Shown here: positions 61,001 through 64,000 of the stretch, one piece after another
How positions within the stretch are numbered: position 1 is the stretch's first letter
How the letters are laid out: each line of letters opens with the position of its first letter
NCBI GenBank assembly: GCA_013398055.1
Contig: VZRS01012467.1
Location: forward strand, 186,001 to 250,000
Direction of reading: 5' to 3'
DNA: 64,000 nucleotides
From: Ifrita kowaldi
Lineage: Eukaryota > Chordata > Aves > Passeriformes > Cinclosomatidae
Position numbers and translations under genes: made by a program
Notes under the pieces: generated by a model
Databases searched by the model: none
Seen by the model: the letters and a program-made list of their open reading frames with translations, nothing else
Told to the model about the DNA's origin: nothing

Positions 61001-64000
61001 AGTGGTCACAATGCTCCCTAACTTCTCACCAGTTCCAGAGGAAGCGGTGATGTTTTGATAATTCTCAGTAAAGTCCAAGAACAAAGAGTACCACAGGTTG
61101 CTCCATTATCCAAACAACCCATCCTGCAACTCCGAACTATAAAGCAATGAAACTAAGAGGCAATAAGCCATCTCTGTTACCTCCATTAGCTGGCTGAATT
61201 GATGAGTGGCTCAGACCAGAACAAAGTTAAATGAAAAAGAAAAAATTAGAAGAAAAATAGGGAATATCAGAGAATGAAAGATCATTAAAGAGGACAGGAG
61301 AGGTAAAGATAACCATGCATCCAGGAAAAAAAAAAAACTACAAGAAAATGGAGCATTTGAGCAAGCAAAGAGACAAAGACTCATTAGAGAAAAGTTATTT
61401 CAAGTCTGGAAAGGTGCATCGGAGACTGGTATTTCCTTTGCAATTGCTTTAGTAACTTGTGAGACTTTGCCCTGTTCTCATCTGGTTTTGATCCAAAATC
61501 CAGATCCCTCTACAAAGCAAGCAAGACCAAGAATTACTGTCCTTCAGAGCTGCTAAGTAAGAGCAAGTAATTTTCCAACTTCCAAAACTTTCTGAATTTT
61601 GTCTACCCACACAATAATTAACAACAATGCAGGTCACCAGTGACAATTTCTGTATGATGATAAACAGCTATTTATGAAGATCTTTCAAATGTAATTAATT
61701 AGTTCTGTTTATGTTTAGGGGACTTTGGTGATTTGGTAGGAAGCCCCTCAGACACAGCTAGAACCAACTGCCCAGACGCTAAGTTAAACAAACAATTGCT
61801 CTAGAAAAGCTCAAGAAATACATATGCGACATCATACACAGCTCAGAAGGTTTTTCATTTGTAGAGGGTGGAGGCTCAGACTTACTTCACAATTCCTGCT
61901 CTTTCTTCCATACGTAGATTGTAAAGCAGGACAGCATGTTGCTGCTTCCTATCTCCTCAAATTGCTTCAAACTGTGGCACAAAACCTAGGCTTGATTTTG
62001 GTACAATGAAATAGGAATTTTAAATTGTGACACTCCACAAACAGAGATGATTGCTTCACTGGACACATGAGCAGATTTTTCAAGATTTTATAAGCATAGT
62101 GTTCACTTATAAAAGCAGGGGAACCTTTTCTACTAAGCCTCACAGAGAACAGCTTATACCCAGAAAGGTGAGATTTAATTACCATTAGGCCTGCGTTACT
62201 GCCAGAGTCATTAATGGTCATAAAATAATGTTTATGCAACATGTCACAATTCAGGAATGCCACATAAGCTAATCAAATGCACTTTCTACTATTGTTTTAC
62301 AATTTAGCTTCCAGTAATTTCAAGGTCTCTCTTTCAGTTCTTGCATCTTAGCACAGAACTGAAAAAAAAAAACCCCACAGGACAAAACGCTTTAGACCTG
62401 CTCTACTGTGAGTGCCAGATTTATCAGATACAAACTGGATAATGAAATCCTAACATTTCTATTTGTTGGTACAGTTCTAACATCAAGTAGTACCTGAAGA
62501 ACCTGAATTCCATTCTAAAATGGTAACAAAAGAAGTAGAGGTGGAGGGAGAACAAGCTGAAAGAATGTAACTTACAGGAAAAGTAAGTCAACAGTAAGAG
62601 TTATTTCAGTCACTTTTGAAGGGCATTTATATTACACAGTGACTGTAGTAAGACAAGGAGAAGTTACTCATTCAAATACAATTGCTAGAAAAAGTGAAGA
62701 GTACTAAGTCATTATGAGTAACATTTATTCTAAAAACAAAGCACAGAGAAAGTTAAATGCTACCGAACACTGGGAGTGTTCCACGGAACCCGGTTTATTA
62801 ACAAGCAGGTAGTTAAGACCATCCTCCTTGGTAGGAATTTCAATTCATTCGCGTTGTAATACCTTCCCTGAACCTCACTCCTTTTGCCCTAAAGATAGCG
62901 CCTAATTTTGAGCTGGGGACCAACACTGGCTGCCACAATTTATCAAAAATATTTAGCTGCAAGTCTCTGAAAACCTCCAACGCACAGTAAAGAGATGAGA
63001 TTCCTGCTACTCTAGTAGATGTCTGCTTTGTAAATAGTATGGAAGTTAAAAGTTGTAGTTGAAAACCCTTCCAACTCGCTCACCATTTGAACTGAAGTAA
63101 TTGCTCAAAATGAGTTCAGGAGAAAGTGCTGAGAAGACCTTTAGATCCAGGCTACAAGTATTCCTGCTCCATCAGCTGATCAACTAGCATTTTGTTAGCA
63201 ACAACAGGTTTAAAGACAACCATACCTCAATCTTAAAAGCTTATCCTAACAGGGTCTAATAAAGACAGAAGCATCCTGAAAAATAACTACATGTGGAAAG
63301 TCCAGATTTTAATTGAAGATTAACAGCCTGCTTTTAAAGAGTAGTTAATTAGATAATTTAAAAAACACCTATTAAACTGGAATAGTAGAGAGATGAGACC
63401 AACCAGACTTTCCATGTTAAAACAAAAACCAAACTAAAAGAATTCAGGAACCACCTGCGAGATCTAACTTTCGCAGCCTAGCACATTTCAGCTACACCAA
63501 ACACTTTGTTTCTTCAGTTCTTGCAACTGAAGCAGTCCTTTCTCAGATCGATATAGCATGCACCCCACAAACACCAGAAATTCAGTAACTGAAAGATAAT
63601 ACTTTAAGAAGTCGTTTTGCAAGCAATGTGTAGTGACAGGGGTCTATTCAGCAAGAAGCAAGAACATGTCCTTATGGTGGTTTTAGTGACCATGGCTGGA
63701 AGGCATAACTGTCAGTAAAATTTCCAGCTTCTGTAATGCTCAACTCCAGACTCACCACAGTATTCTCTGACACACTCTCTTCTGTGTTCTTTGTATCACA
63801 TTACATGGCAACTCTGTCACAATCTATGTGAAGCAAGCGAAAGATCTGTCCCTCCAGCGACACTGCCACTACTTTTCAGTTTAACTCCCTATCTTCCATT
63901 TCTTATGTAGCAGAACGAGAAAAAAAAAATCTTTTTGTGTGTCAAAACAACCCTCTTCCCTTGTCTCCCCTCTCCACCTCACAACTCTCTCTCATATGAA

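Larger units (their letters stand above)
45399..64000 (-). other. RC3H1: RC3H1 intron 1 (partial; exon 1 not seen)
   Basis: About 18.6 kb without a recognisable coding exon. It contains CR1 pieces (47176-47231, 54735-55357), the 85-bp inverted repeat pair, two perfect hairpins and small repeats. No CpG-rich stretch suggestive of a promoter was noticed up to 64000, so exon 1 and the promoter probably lie beyond the window. Intron status is inferred from the mammalian gene structure. Confidence 0.65.

Noticed and set aside
60000..64000. RC3H1 promoter and exon 1 within the window.
   Set aside because: The sequence is AT-rich with no CpG-dense stretch and no recognisable 5' UTR; exon 1 is probably beyond 64000.
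1..64000. tRNA, rRNA, CRISPR, operon, phage or plasmid features.
   Set aside because: None seen; the window is a vertebrate intron-rich locus.

Overview
The window is vertebrate nuclear DNA, almost certainly from a bird. It is AT-rich, has long introns, and carries several CR1 LINE fragments ending in the CR1-type short tail (close to ATTCTATG), two of them from one subfamily. It holds most of a single gene, RC3H1 (Roquin-1), on the minus strand. The first coding exon ends at 45303 and the stop codon is at 13512-13514. I recognised the protein from its sequence. The 19 coding exons keep reading phase at every junction and add up to 3372 nt, which is 1123 residues plus a stop; human Roquin-1 is about 1133 residues.

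Layout. 1 to about 5.2 kb is gene-free flank with one CR1 3' end. About 5.2-13.5 kb is the presumed long RC3H1 3' UTR, whose end I cannot fix. It contains a 308-base N gap and an exact 2189-bp tandem duplication joined by one N, probably an assembly error. 13.5-45.4 kb holds coding exons 2-20 and their introns. 45.4-64 kb has no coding exon and is best read as intron 1; the non-coding first exon and promoter appear to lie beyond 64 kb. No second protein-coding gene and no RNA gene were recognised.

Roquin-1 is a cytoplasmic RNA-binding protein. It has a RING domain, a ROQ domain with flanking HEPN segments that binds stem-loops, a CCCH zinc finger, and a proline-rich tail that recruits deadenylation and decapping factors. 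It represses immune mRNAs such as ICOS and TNF. The reconstructed protein keeps the RING metal ligands (including the Roquin-type Asp), the residue mutated in the mouse sanroque allele (M199), ROQ-domain RNA-contact residues K220, K239, Y250 and R260, and the CCCH ligands.

The most interesting observation is a perfect 6-bp stem with a UGU triloop in the presumed RC3H1 3' UTR. It fits the constitutive decay element that Roquin itself binds, and suggests direct negative autoregulation. Others are an apparently missing stretch of about 12 residues at the exon 12/13 junction, two retained MALT1-type cleavage sites, an 85-bp inverted repeat flanking a CR1 element, a perfect 20-bp hairpin with a 1-nt loop, and an intronic G-quadruplex motif.
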